Notes: a model not told the origin generated them from the letters alone. A stretch of 64,000 nt of DNA from Delphinus delphis (GCF_949987515.2 NC_082694.2:62804080-62868079); one strand, 5' to 3'. Counted from the first letter of the stretch, positions 45,690 to 57,726 are shown. Program-made: numbers and translations.

Positions 45690-47655
45690 TCTGTATGCAA
45701 CATTATATATTTAACAATGGGGTCATTTCTTAAAATTCATATTAAATAATGCACTTTATATTTCGCTCATTATAAACTCTCAAAAACCTGCAGGGTAACG
45801 GAAGAGATGTTAGCAATCATCTGTTCTGAACCGAGGAATCAGTGAATGCATCAGCTCTTGTGCAGGACTTCTTGGTGTCCCTGCTGGGAGAGCTTGAACT
45901 AAACCCTGACACTGGGAAAGAAGGTCCCAGGTTGTCCTCTGCGTCCTTCCATGGATAACCATGGACTGAATCCACAATTTGCATTTTATTACCTATATGC
46001 ATCTGTTATTTTCCTTGATAAATATTCAGAAGACAGCAAAACCAAAAAAAAAATAAAGGTAATTTATAACAATACATAGAAAACTCTCAAACCCCATTTA
46101 GAAACCTGGTCACATCCAGTTACTTGCATGAGCAGTTACTAATTTTTTCTGAGGGAAAAAAAAAAGTGCTAGATTTTTAGATACATTGCTATGAAATTTT
46201 CTAGAGAAGATGAGTAATTATTTTAAATAAGACTCCAAGTTAAGTGTTTTCTTTTTCTTCTTTCTCATGGCTAGATCCCAATACCCTTGTGAACTGAAAT
46301 CTAAAGTATTTACAAGGAATTTGGCAGTAAAGCCTAGGACTGAGTTCTAGTGTACACTAACAAAACAAAGGAAATAATTCTTAGCTGATTCAAAAATAAA
46401 TAAAAGTTTTTGATTCTATCATTGGGTATTTAGGGCCAAAACAAAGTATTTGCATTAGCAATATTTTTAAAATATCAAATTAACAGAAATACCTGATCTG
46501 ATTAACTTTATTTTCTTGTTAACTTCTTTCATTCACTTATCTATTCATTGATTTAGCTAACTTTTATTTTGCACTTAATATATTCTAGATAAATGGAAAA
46601 GTACAGAGAAGGGAAACATGCTGTCCAAAGGAGTTTATTATTAGGAAAAAATTCACAAAGAGGAGCCTAATGAAACCAGGTCTGGAAGAAAAATAAAATG
46701 ACATTTCCTTCTGCAAAATAGGAATACAACTTTCTTCCTTGTCATTGCCTCTGTCTCCTAAATTCTGGTGAGAAAAAAAGAACAATAACAAAAATAATAA
46801 TAATTAAATCTTTGTGAATACTCAGTGTATGCCAATACATGATTTGGTCACTCTGGTCTCATGAACTAAATTTGTACAGTAAAATTTTATTTATGTAAAA
46901 CGTTTTATACAAAAAGCTTTGGCAGAGAGTCTCTACTGTGAGGTCCACCAGCTTGTGGTGACACCATGCTTTTTGATGCATCAGGCGTTTTGATTCCACA
47001 AAGAAACCATAATTATGTGAGTCTTTAACCTAAGACCCAGACAAGTACCTCTTAACACTGAAAAGCTTTTAAAACACAAAAATGTGAAATTAAGAGCTCA
47101 GGTTTTCTGTGCACTCCCCCATCCCTGCTTACCTACATCTCCATTTCTGTGTTTGTTTTAGCTTTAGGATAATAAAAAAAACAATGAGTTTAAACTGTAT
47201 ATGTAATGAAAAGAAATTAAAAGTAAGGAGAAAGAGGGTGTAGGATGGGAATGTCTAAGACAAGTGTTGGCATTGTGCAAACAACGGAATGATTTTCTGG
47301 GAGAAACAGCTCTGTCAGTTTCCTTTCTTATGGCAACATTTTTAAAAGTGACATGCACATAGAGATGTCTCCCTGGACAGCTTCCCTGGTCTGTGAGTGG
47401 GCCCTGTTCACCACTTCCTATTCTCTATGCAGCCTGATGATGATAGGCCTTGGGTTTAGATTTTCAAAATCTGAGCTCTGGGCTCATGTCAGCTCACTAG
47501 TGAGTCCCTTTTGTTTCAACATTTAGAAAAACACCTGTATTCACTTCTCAACCAGGAAGCACAGAGGCTGTGCTGGTAAGGAGGCATGGTTCAAGAAGTT
47601 GCAGGTAAACTGTAGTCTTCCATCCTTCTGACACATGGGTGGGAATTCACACTAT
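45690..47655. other. Unclassified DNA
   Basis: 46525-46650 may hold an L2 3' relic ('cattcacttatctattcatt'). The rest contains no repeat or gene I can support. Confidence 0.3.
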
Positions 47656-47658
47656 GGA

Positions 47659-47871
47659 TTTTTTTTTTTTTTTTTTTTGGCAGTACGTGGGCCTTTCACT
47701 GTTGTGGCCTCTCCCGCCACGCAGCACAAGCTCCAGACGCGCAGGCTCAGGGGCCATGGCTCACGGGCCCAGCCGCTCCGCGGCATGTGGGATCTTCCCG
47801 GACCAGGGCACGAACCTGTGTCCCCTGCATCAGCAGGCGGACCCTCAACCACTGAGCCACCAGGGAAGCCC
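47659..47871 (-). mobile_element. CHR-family SINE, antisense
   Basis: Begins with a run of 20 T (47659-47678), then 'ggcagtacgtgggcctttca', and ends 'agccaccagggaagcccc'. All three overlapping frames here (47635-47886) are SINE read-through. No clear target duplication was found. Confidence 0.93.
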
Positions 47872-48019
47872 CTGAGACATTTTTGATTGTCATGACTAGG
47901 GAGATGTTATTCACATCAAGTGATTAGAAATCAAAGATCTTGGTAAACATCTTACACTGCACAGAACAGTCTCCCACACAAAGAGTTATCTGGTCTACAA
48001 TAACAGTGCCAAAGGTAGA

Positions 48020-48500
48020 AACCCTGAGTCAAAACATTCAGTACAATGTCAAATAGCAGTAATGAAATCAGGCACCTTATATTGCTCCTGGATTTACTTA
48101 TAGTATCAGTGATGCTTGTTTTTTGGTTTCTAAAAATGAGCTTTATGAAATTTTAAAAGTTTTCTTCTATTCCTAGTTTGCTAATGTAAGTTTGCATGTT
48201 TGTATTTTAACCAAGAGTGGGTGTTGAATTTATTATTATTCCTGTAGCTGATGAGATGGTCATATGATTTTTTTACCTTAATTTATTAACATAGTATAAC
48301 AAATAAGCAGATTTCTAATTTTTGTCTAAACTCATATCCCTAGTACAAACCTTATTCACTTCTCTAAATGTATTTCTGAATTCTATTTACTTGTTTTAAA
48401 GTCTAGGTTTATTAGCAAAAATGACCTATAGTATTTATATTTGTGTTTGTGTGTATGTATATAGTCTCATACAGCTGTGTGTTCATATTCTTTAAAACTG
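48020..48500 (-). mobile_element. Old LINE-1 ORF2 remnant, antisense
   Basis: 'ttctattcctagtttgctaa', 'gatgagatggtcatatgatt' and 'taccttaatttattaacata' match the antisense of the L1 ORF2 segment (gagatgatcatatgattttt...attctgttaatgtgatg). Strong divergence. Confidence 0.6.
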
Positions 48501-48744
48501 TGATTTGGAAGTTATTTGAACTTTTTAAAATGAGTTTTTAAATTGATTTCTTTATGCTATAATATTATAATATATGCTATAATATTCTATGAATTGAAAG
48601 ATTGCTATAACATGAATGACAAAGTTCTCTGAGGGTTGTTTCAATTTACTCATAAAACTATTTGGTAATGGTGCTATTTTTGAAGATAAATAAAAATAAT
48701 ATACTAGAAAATACATTGTAAAAGGCTGCTTCCAATGTTTCAAT

Positions 48745-48855
48745 TAGATGCTTTAATTATACTAAGACATTTAATCCCCTTAACAATCCTATGAGATACT
48801 TGCATTTCCCCCATTATACAGATGAGATACCACTGTACCCAAAATTTAGTAACTG
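48745..48855 (+). mobile_element. MIR SINE fragment
   Basis: 'aagacatttaatccccttaa', 'caatcctatgagatacttgc' and 'ccccattatacagatgagat' form a MIR centre. Confidence 0.65.
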
Positions 48856-49029
48856 TTTTTAAGAAGCTTTGTCTATTCTATTAACTAGCCCAAGTATTCA
48901 AATTCTTTCATTTGAATCCCAATGACAAACAGCTGTTGGGATTTTCTGTCTGGAGACATCTCTTTACCAAGTTAAGGTACAAAAATGTGACTTGAACCAG
49001 ATTTTAGTTAAATTAATTCTTCCAAAGTC

Positions 49030-49215
49030 CTAGGTTCCAGATTTGGCTATGTCACTTGCTAGTTGTAAGATCTTGATCAAGTCACTTCCCCTATATGATC
49101 TCAACTTTCTCATGTGTAATATGAAGCAGCATGAGTAGATGATGTCTTGCGGGCCTTCTAGATACATAAAATTTGGCAGGTTTTCAACCAGTGCTTTGCT
49201 ATAATAGCTGTGCAG
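49030..49215 (-). mobile_element. MIR SINE, antisense
   Basis: 'tatgtcacttgctagttgta', 'agatcttgatcaagtcactt', 'ctcaactttctcatgtgtaa' follow the reverse MIR order. Confidence 0.65.
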
Positions 49216-49219
49216 TGAC

Positions 49220-49878
49220 AAATATTTTATAAATGGACAAATATATGAGGCAGGTATGCAATGGATTCAACTAAAGAAGGCCTATGTATTACTTGGGTAA
49301 GAATTTTACACTTAGCCAGAATTCCAATGTGGCTTAGAAATCAAATATATTATATTATTAGAGCAAGAATACTCTTTTAATTCCCAGGCTAACTTTCATT
49401 CTTTGCTAGTGTTTGGCCAGAGAACTGCTCTGTGAAGAAATCTGAGGTTACTTCTGGACTTGGTACGAAGTAATATCTGTCATGGGCATGGAATGTGAGA
49501 GCAGTAGCACATTGTCATTTATTTGCCATCTCTACCCCAGATTTGTATCTGTCTATCATCTATCTAAATACATACATACATACATACAGCTTTCGTAATA
49601 TAAAGGTCACATATTGTGAGTGACAACAGAAAGCAAAGAATCTTCCCTGTGAACCCCTGAAAAAAATAAATAATGAGCCAATCCTGGAGAGAGATTAGCC
49701 TAATGTTTACATGTTAATAAGAGTCATGATGATTTACAACATGTTCACTTTTCAGCAGAAACAATATTCTCTTTTAGCAGCATGCTACAGAGTGCCTCAT
49801 TCTGTGATGGAGTCAAAAGGTAATTCTCTTTTTCTAGCTGTTCAGCCAAACATAAATATCATGCTTAAAAATATCATT
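49220..49878. other. Unclassified DNA with (ATAC)n
   Basis: A short tetranucleotide repeat (ATAC)5-6 lies at 49566-49588. No other feature recognised. Confidence 0.35.
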
Positions 49879-49886
49879 TGATTTTT

Positions 49887-50016
49887 GTTACTTTTTTTCC
49901 GGTACGCGGGCCTCTCATTGCTGTGGCCTCTCCCGCTGCGGAGCACAGGCTCCGGACGCGCAGGCTCAGCGGCCATGGCTCACGGGCCCAGCAGCTCCGC
50001 GGCATGTGGGAAGCCC
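49887..50016 (-). mobile_element. CHR-family SINE, antisense, internally deleted
   Basis: T-run, 'ccggtacgcgggcctctcat', then the normal body as far as 'ggcatgtggg', where it jumps straight to 'aagccc', missing ~70 bp that include the tRNA-like promoter region. A short duplication, tgattttt, flanks it (49879-49886 and 50017-50024). Confidence 0.9.
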
Positions 50017-50160
50017 TGATTTTTTAATAGAGAAATCTTCAAAGAGTTCTCTAGAATTCACTCTCTTAATCAAATGTTTGAGGAGGAGAATTTTTTTTTT
50101 CTTGGAGATTATGGTTCTTGCTAGAGTAGAAGAACTTTCATGGCTTAAAATGATAAGTAG

Positions 50161-50370
50161 GGCTTCCCTGGTGGCGCAGCGGTTGGGAGTCCGCCTGCCG
50201 ATGCAGGGGACACGGGTTCGTGCCCTGGTCCGGGAGGATCCCGCATGCCATGGAGTGGCTGGGCCCGTGGGCCATGGCCGCTGAGCCTGCGCGTCCGGAG
50301 CCTGTGCTCCGCAACGGGAGAGGCCACAGCAATGAGAGGCCCATGTACCGCAAAAAAAAAAAAAAAAAAA
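50161..50370 (+). mobile_element. CHR-family SINE, full length
   Basis: Starts 'ggcttccctggtggcgcagc', ends 'gcccatgtaccgc' plus an 18-nt A tail. Flanked by the 9 bp duplication gataagtag (50152-50160 and 50371-50379). It stands in inverted orientation to the SINE at 49887-50016, ~145 bp away. Its pure A-tail suggests one of the younger insertions here. Frames of 60-154 aa over the pair are read-through. Confidence 0.96.
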
Positions 50371-50379
50371 GATAAGTAG

Positions 50380-50517
50380 TAGCACTATATTAAGAACATA
50401 TTGATTGCTAGGGTTTGAATAAGGATTCAACCTTAATAAGGATTAACCTATAATTAACTACCTTCCAAATGTAATACTAAAAGTATGAAATGTACTTCAC
50501 ATTTAATTAGAGCAAAT
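50380..50517. other. Unclassified AT-rich DNA
   Basis: Short spacer. It includes a small tandem echo 'aaggattcaacc'/'aaggattaacc' at 50421-50447. Confidence 0.4.
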
Positions 50518-50574
50518 TTTTTCTTTCTTTCTTTCTTTCTTTCCTTCCTTCCTTTCTTTCTTTCTTTCTTTTTC
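50518..50574. repeat. Homopyrimidine (CTTT)n/(CCTT)n mirror repeat
   Basis: Only C and T over 57 bases. The 48 bases 50524-50571 form a perfect mirror repeat centred in 'ttccttccttcctt'. Confidence 0.95.
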
Positions 50575-50579
50575 TACAG

Positions 50580-51955
50580 TGAACAGATGAACCTAGTTCA
50601 CTATAAGCTCATAAGTACTGTTTTGAAATGTACAACTTTTCAAAAGATAATTTATGTGAGACATCAAAGGCAGAAATAGTAAATATACACATGTACATCC
50701 CAGTGTTGTACTTTATTTTTCATACCTAAATCCTAGGGTCTATATTTAACTATTTGAGAAAAGCAGAAGAACAGAAAGAAATGAACCCAGTTGCAACTCA
50801 TCACATAAATAGCTTTCCCATAAGAATGTCACCAATTGTTTAGTTCCTTTGTAAAGCCAAGTTAATAATAAATTATACTTTATCGCAGATGAAATTAACA
50901 TAGAAATCTCAGTTGTAATCATTTTCAAAAGCGAATGAAATATTTCTCTCACCTGAATATTGGTAGCAACTTAATGGTGAGAACCACTAAATCGGAATTA
51001 GAATCAACTATAGTTTTAATTATGTGTAAACAGTAATTTATCTAGAAAGGTTTGAAAATATGGGATTGTTGCTAAGTATATATACAGATGGATTGTCCAT
51101 ATTATGAAGAAGATATGCCTACAGCTGATTAGTAAAATCAAGGTACCAGGTGGGGCCTTTTAAGAGAGAGTATAAACAGAAAAGGAAAGAATCCTTTGCT
51201 TTGAAATGTTTTGTGGCTCTTTGAATTTCTTGGATTAAGTTCCATACTACTTACTGCTCAAAGTTCTATAATATCTAACCTCAGTTTGTCTAACATTAGT
51301 TCCCTACTCAAATATGTAAGTCTAATCAAACTGATCTGTTCTTTGTACCCTAAGCAATTCATGTATCAGTGTTTTACTCTGAGATGTCTTACTATCCCTA
51401 TCTGATTTTATAAGTTTCATCCTTTCTTTAAGGTCTATTGCCAAGAACTGTAAAGGATCTCTACTTAAAAGCTAACAGGTTAGTCTACCAGAGTTTCCTG
51501 ATGAAGTTTTATGACAGTTTTATGACAGAAGACATAAAACTCCTGGGTCAGAGACAAAGCATAGCAAGCTTATGAACTTCAAGTTTGCACTGGTTCTCCT
51601 GGCCCACAAATCTCATGAAAGCAACATGAAGCAACCCAGGTGGATGTTATGTATTCAAGGGTTTGTGTCACAGCCAAGGAATTCAAGATTAGGAGACCTG
51701 AATCTTTTACACTGGATGCAAACAAGCCTGCCCAAAATCTTCCCCAGAGGGAAGCATTATTTTTACCATATTGGACAGCCTTCTGTTCTGCAAGAAAAGA
51801 TACACTATTTCTACCTTTCATGACTGTTTAGTATACAAACATGCTTGTAAAGATAGTTCAGAACAAAAGTTGTTTGTATAAACAGTGCCTGTGCTCATAA
51901 GACATGAAAAATGAATGAGACCCATGTAGAAGTACCTCCCAACATTCATTACTCT
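50580..51955. other. Unclassified DNA
   Basis: Three overlapping frames at 51572-51831 (63-83 aa) were inspected. None resembles a protein, and they lie on both strands. No repeat named. Confidence 0.3.
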
Positions 51956-51959
51956 CATG

Positions 51960-52130
51960 AAGCTTACCATTATGACCCAAGTCCTGTCCCCACTACCTTT
52001 TCTGGACTTCCACCTAACATTTAGTGCATACTCTCACATTTGTAACTTATCATCAGAGTGTACTTAGTATAATGCTTGGCACCTACTGAGCATGTAATAC
52101 ATGTCAGCTATGATCATTTGCTTCATTTGC
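51960..52130 (-). mobile_element. L2/MIR 3'-end relic, antisense
   Basis: 'agtataatgcttggcaccta' and 'ctgagcatgtaatacatgtc' resemble the reverse-orientation terminus (cagtgcctggcacatagtaggtgctcaataaat). Confidence 0.45.
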
Positions 52131-52134
52131 TTCA

Positions 52135-52740
52135 TTCTGGGTATATGGCTATCTCACAAAAGAGAGAATAAATCCTTCGATGGTAAGAACAGAATCATTT
52201 TAGTAAGCTCAGGGACTAGCATAGGCAGAAAGATTATATACCTAAGTTCTTCAGAGTCTCCCTCTAACTGAAACTACTCCCAAGATTCTTAAACTGTCTT
52301 TCTAAAAGTATGTGAGTCTAAAGGACAAATACTTCCTGCTCCAGAATTAGGCTCCCTTAATGAATGATGTCAAAATGTTCTACTGCTCCACCTTCTGAAT
52401 GATTGGATGCCTTAAGTTCACCTGGCTCTCTTGGACAGTGGATAGATGTCAGCTCTCATATTTTATATACGCCTAAACCCTTTGGTCTGCCAAGATTTCC
52501 TGGATTTCTGACCTTAGATACCTCACTATCTCACATATAATCCTGAATTTGTCTAGAAATCATATCCTTCCACTGTTACAGAGCATGTTAACATCTTTCT
52601 GGATGCATTCTGACCTCACTAGACTTATTACACTCTGGTTCATAATCAACATTTAGTGAATTGAGTTGAATTATCCATGTCCTACCAACAACTGACCATC
52701 TCATTTTTCCTACCATCTTCAGATTTCCTTTCCAGCAGCA
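52135..52740. other. Unclassified DNA
   Basis: No recognisable repeat or coding region. Confidence 0.3.
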
Positions 52741-52744
52741 ATAT

Positions 52745-52965
52745 AAAATGGTGCCTAAGAGTTCAGGCCCTGGGTATTATGCTTGGGATCATATTTTGTT
52801 TTTGCCTTCTTATGGCTCTTGGGTAAGTAATCACTCTGTACTTTCTCATGTATCAAAGGTAGATAATATTCCTCATTTCATTCAGTTGTTATGAGGTAAT
52901 ATATCTAAAGCCCTTAACAAAGTGTCAACACATGACAATTGTTCAATAAATATTAAGTATCATTG
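52745..52965 (-). mobile_element. MIR SINE, antisense
   Basis: 'ggtgcctaagagttcaggcc', 'tgggtaagtaatcactctgt', 'cattcagttgttatgaggta' and a terminal 'caattgttcaataaatatta' run in reverse MIR order. Confidence 0.6.
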
Positions 52966-52969
52966 CTTA

Positions 52970-54425
52970 TTATTATTGTTGTTGTTATTAGTATTATCAT
53001 CAATCCCTGAAGAACTTGGATTATGACTCAAAAAAGTGGGCGGGATACTATTCACATGATTAATCAAATAATACAAGTGATAATCCTACCATAATGTCAA
53101 TGCCCAGGAACCCAATTCAAGCCAGAGAGATTGCTTGATCCACTGAGATAAAATTCTGCTGCAAAGATGTTGGAATTTCCTTTTGCTAAATGGATTCTAT
53201 TTTTGAGACTGGTCCAGCAGAACCTTTGTGATACGTGTATCCCCCTACATCATTCTCTATCCCTCTATCAGGTGTGCATGATTTTCTGAGAAATGACTGC
53301 TGTGAAGAATCTGGAAAGGGACCAGAAGCAGTAATGGTTGAACAATCTCAAGAAGGAAGATAGAAGTTGGACATATTCTAGGAAATTAAAAAGGGAAGAT
53401 GGTTTCATAACTATCTTCAACATTACAAATGGTAATCATCTCTCCTCAAGATGGAAAGAGGAGGAAATAGGATTAAAATATAATCAGAGAAATTCAGGTT
53501 GTTTATAATGTAGTTTGAAAGGAACCACGACTCAAATCCCACAGCAGAGAAGGAGGACAATAAGGAACTATAAAGATATCCTGGAAATGTTTATAAATTC
53601 TGTACATTATCCACCTCTTTCTTATCTCTCAAAAGCCTCCGATAAATGTGTCATTATGTATGCAAATAAGAGAAACTGTGCCATAAAAAATAATTATTTT
53701 CTTGTTCATAGTTTTAAGTACTATTAATAATTGAATCATTTGAAGTATTCACATAGGTCTACTTAAAATAAAAAAATATGAAAATAATGTAAGTAGAAAA
53801 AGTCATACACTTAGTAATTAAACTCTTACTTTTTTATATTGCCCTTGATTGAAATCAAAGCATTACTCAAAAATTAATAAATGAGTTAAATTTCTGAAAT
53901 GCAAAATTTTATTTTCTGTTCGTTTTTTATTGTTTTGTGTGAAAGACAAGACTATTGAACAAATGCATTGCTTGTGTCCAAATACATGTCTGAAACAAGG
54001 CCTATTCTTGGTTTATATCCCATTGAGAGAATTGTGGCCTCATTTTCTCTTTCACATTATTTAATATTTGGTTGCAGCCGCTCTTTGGCAGTAGGTAGGG
54101 TATTTGATAATTCTTGTGTGTTGCATAAATATCTTTACTTCAAAGAGACTGCCTGTCTATATCCCACTGGAATTATTTCAAGCCAGATGTCTAATTCTGT
54201 CCAACATCTTTAATGTTTTCAAAATCATCTTGGGTGTTGTTAATGGGGTATCATTAGGTACAGTTTGAAACTTTGTAATGGGAAGTACATGAATTCAGTC
54301 TGTTTGTGCAACATGAGTTCTTGCTTCTGAAGTCTTTGGGGGTTTTCTTGTATATACCATTCTCTTAATATCTTAATTTCTTCTCCAGGTGACTTAATTA
54401 TGTAGTCATGGTAAATATTATCTTT
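52970..54425. other. Unclassified AT-rich DNA
   Basis: About 1.45 kb. A (TTG/TTA)-rich stretch at 52967-52998. Frames at 53515-53727 and 53968-54213 are not recognisable. Confidence 0.3.
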
Positions 54426-54429
54426 CTAT

Positions 54430-55020
54430 TTGACAAATATTTATTAAAATACTAACAGAATCCAAACATTGCACAAGCACTGTGATAAAATGAGATGCCT
54501 TCATCATAGATGCTATGATACAGTTAGGAGGAAAAGAAGCACTGTAGAAATAAACGCTAGCACAAAAGAGTTCAGATACAATGGGCCATGAGATCCCAGA
54601 CTTGGGGGTTCTAAATATTGTTGGGTGAGAGAAGAAACATTTTGATTAAGGCCTCTGTGTCCTAGAAGCACAAGGAAAATAACTCCAAGAAGGAGGGCAT
54701 GATTAAGCAAAAGTATAAAAGGATGATATGTTTTTTCCAAAAGCAGAAAGTAACACTGCATCAACTGAAGGGAGGCTGGGAGAAAAAAAAACAAGTGTAA
54801 TATGTTGAGGCATCTGGCTTTATCCTACAGAGCAAGAAAACTATTAAAATTTTAAAACAGGGTGTAGCATGGGCAGATTTATATTTGACAAAGATAAATC
54901 TGAAGGTCACAGGTTGGACAGATTATATGGGAGATAAACTTAAGTAGCCATATCAGTTAAGAAGTACTTGAGTCACTACCCTGAGAGATTGAACTAGCAC
55001 TAGAAATGGAGAGAAGAGAA
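54430..55020 (+). mobile_element. L2 LINE remnants
   Basis: 'tgacaaatatttattaaaat' with 'gcacaagcactgtgataaaa' resembles an L2 3' block. 54840-54990 ('ttttaaaacagggtgtagca', 'tgggcagatttatatttgac') resembles another L2 block (ttttaagcagggagtgacatgatcagatttg). Diverged and possibly two pieces. Confidence 0.4.
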
Positions 55021-55024
55021 ATAA

Positions 55025-55695
55025 TTCAAGAATAGACTATTCAGAAGCTATTTCAGTTCAACATCTAACACACAACCATAAAAAAGGCTCAATAAATTCC
55101 ACTTGAAAAAAAGAAAAAAAAATTAATGCATTAAAAATAGATTTCAAATTAAAATTGTCAGAGCTTTGAAGATAATGGAGTCATATTTTATGTTCTTACA
55201 TATTTTCTTCACCTTTTTCCTCTGTATTGAAAGCAGGGCTATTTCAAATGTATTCATATTTGTAGATTTATGACGGGTTGGTAGATTTGTTGGTTTTTTT
55301 TTTTTTTTTGGTTTTGAAATATCTGTGTTGTAATAAGATGTCCCTCAGGATATCTGGGATTATACTGCTTAGTCCGATAGCCAATGGCCATGGGCTTTAT
55401 GTCTTCCCTTTTGCTGATGAGCCCATTCCAATTCAGTGAAGTCCCAAGAACATTTTTGCATTTCGGGTTTGGGTCATAATGGGAACAGAAATCTGGCTCT
55501 ATTCCACAGCTCCTCCCATGCTACCAAACAAGAGGGTGTCAAGAAACTGGGTAAACCAAAAATCCTAGGAATTCTTACAGTATGTAATAAAGAGTGAGAA
55601 TTTACTCACATCAACACCAATCACCTTTACCCTCCTCTCTTTTTACTGATTTTCATAGGCTCTTCTTACCTTCAAAGATATAACTTATTTATTTT
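55025..55695. other. Unclassified DNA
   Basis: Includes a T-run at 55293-55309. No gene or named repeat. Confidence 0.3.
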
Positions 55696-55699
55696 TCAA

Positions 55700-56470
55700 T
55701 TTTAGGAAATTTAACTTTGATAAAATACTTCTAACTAACCTACAGCCCATTTTCTACCTGTCCCAATAATATCTTTATAGAATTTGTTTTCTAGTTCAAG
55801 AGAGATCCAGGATCTCATATTGTATTTAGTTGATGCATCATTTTAGCCTCCTTTAATCTGGAGCAGTTACATTTAGCCTTTATTTTACATGACATTGATA
55901 TATCTGAAGAATATAGGGCAGTTATTTTATAGAGTGTCTCTCAATTACAGTTTGATGTTTTCCCCAAATTTGAATCAGGCTATGGATTTTTGGCTTGAAT
56001 ATGACATTAGGCATATTATATCCTTAAGGTATCACATTCCAAGACATATGATATACATTTGTATTTTACTTGTGATGTTGTTTAAATGACTGCATTAAGG
56101 GATTATCCAGTTTCTGCACTTACAGTTTGTATGCATTAATATAATTTGACTTTTAGAATTAATATATAATTTGGAGACTACGTAAATATCCTGCCCTCAT
56201 CAAACTTGATCCTCCCATAAGATGCTGAATTTGATGAATTTTTGCCTGAATCAATTTTTACTTTGATAATTGTAAAATAGTGATTTTTTCACATTAATTA
56301 CTTCTTTCATATTGATTAGTTGACATTTCATCATAAGAAAGAACTTTCCCTCACCTTATCTATCTTCTGTGTATCTATTTATCTATCATCTTTAATTTAA
56401 AATATCTATCTAAGTATGGCTTTATCAGTGTGGACTCATGGATTCTAATTATATATTGCATAGTTATTTA
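55700..56470 (-). mobile_element. Old LINE-1 (L1M) 3' UTR, antisense
   Basis: 'cccaataatatctttataga', 'gagagatccaggatctcata', 'ttgtatttagttgatgcatc', 'agcctcctttaatctggagc', 'gggcagttattttatagagt', 'ggagactacgtaaatatcct' and 'atcagtgtggactcatggat' occur in antisense L1M 3' UTR order over ~770 bp, the best preserved old L1 3' UTR here. Confidence 0.85.
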
Positions 56471-56539
56471 CAGCTGTTAAATATTCATTGTAAACCATGA
56501 CTTTTATCAATTAGAAAAAAAGGTCTTTATTTCATTGAG

Positions 56540-56993
56540 TGTTTTTTCTCTCTCTCTCTTTTTTTGTTTTTGGCTTATTTCTCCTTAGTCTGGTATCTGC
56601 TTTCTTATTGCTTTCAGTTACCCAGTATATCTTTGTCCATCTCTTTATTTTTAGCCTTTTTGATTTAATTGGTTTCAGGTGTGTCATATATACATAGAGT
56701 TAGGTTTACCTTCATGAGACAGTTTGAAAATCCTTTTCTTTGCTAGGTGAGTTAAGCTCATTGATAATTATCGATATGATTTGCCTCAATTCTGCTGCAT
56801 CATTTTATGCCATAATTACGGTGTGTATTATATTTACTGTGTTTCCCCTCACTGTTAGTTGTTTTCCTTGCTTCGTTATTTAAGAAGATTTATACTTTTC
56901 TAAAACTGTGATTACCTTTGTATTATACCTTTACTAGTGCCCTGAATTCCTCCTTTTAAAATTAATCTCTTTTCTATCTGCATTGCCAGTTTT
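56540..56993 (-). mobile_element. Old LINE-1 ORF2-like remnant, antisense
   Basis: 'gtgagttaagctcattgata' with 'attatcgatatgatttgcct' resembles the L1 segment gtgagtttagcccatttacat...gtgattattgatat in reverse. It is interrupted by the L1 at 57006 and may continue after 58428. Confidence 0.45.
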
Positions 56994-57005
56994 AAATGGC
57001 ATTCC

Positions 57006-57726
57006 CCTCTTCAATAAATGGTGCTGGGAAAACTGGACAGCTACATGTAAAAGAATGAAATTAGAACACTTCCTCACACCATACACAAAAATAAACTCAA
57101 AATGGATTAAAGACCTAAATGTAAGGCCAGACACTATAAAACTGTTAGAAGAAAACATAGGCAGAACACTCTATGACATTCATCAGAGCAAGATCCTTTT
57201 TGACCCACCTCCTAGAGAAATGGAAATAAAAACAAAAATAAACAAATGGGACCTAATGAAACTTAAAAGCTTTTGCACAGCAAAGGAAACCATAAACAAG
57301 ATGAAAAGACAACCCTCAGAATGGGAGAAAATATTTGCAAATGAAGCAACTGACAAAGGATTAATCTCCAAAATTTATAAGCAGCTCATGCAGCTCAATA
57401 TCGAAAAAACAAACAACCCAATCCAAAAATGGGCAGAAGACCTAAGTAGACATTTCTCCAAAGAAGATATACAGACTGCCAACAAACACATGAAAGAATG
57501 CTCAACATCACTAATCATTAGAGAAATGTAAATCAAAACTACAATGAGGTATCACTTCACACCAGCCAGAATGGCCATCATCAAAAAATCTACAAACAAC
57601 AAATGCTGGAGAGGGTGTGGAGAAAAGGGAACCCTCTTGCACTGTTGGTGGGAATGTAAATTGATACAGCCACTATGGAGAACAGGATGGAGGTTCCTTA
57701 AAAAACTAAAACTAGAACTACCATAA
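57006..57726 (+). pseudogene. LINE-1 ORF2 C-terminal fragment, broken
   Basis: Reading in the frame of position 56983, the translation is the ORF2p C-terminal region: '[14 protein letters not shown]' near the start, then '[20 protein letters not shown]', '[20 protein letters not shown]', a stop at 57529-57531, and, in the same frame, '[19 protein letters not shown]', the cysteine-rich C-terminal motif of ORF2p. A second stop follows at 57724. The endonuclease and reverse transcriptase domains are absent because of 5' truncation, so the copy cannot be active. The Met at 56983 lies in flanking DNA and is not a real start. Confidence 0.95.

Noticed and set aside
45407..45733. 108-residue Ile/Tyr-rich frame as a membrane protein
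   Set aside because: The hydrophobic-looking part is a translation of (TA)n/(TATG)n microsatellite DNA.
49966..50430. 154-residue minus-strand frame
   Set aside because: It runs through two inverted SINEs and a poly(T/A) tail. Pro/Arg/Ala-rich segments are SINE read in an arbitrary frame, as also at 8355-8741, 44198-44616 and 47635-47886.
56983..57531. 182-residue plus-strand frame as a host gene
   Set aside because: It is LINE-1 ORF2 C-terminal sequence inside a target-duplication-bounded insertion; the first Met lies in flanking DNA.
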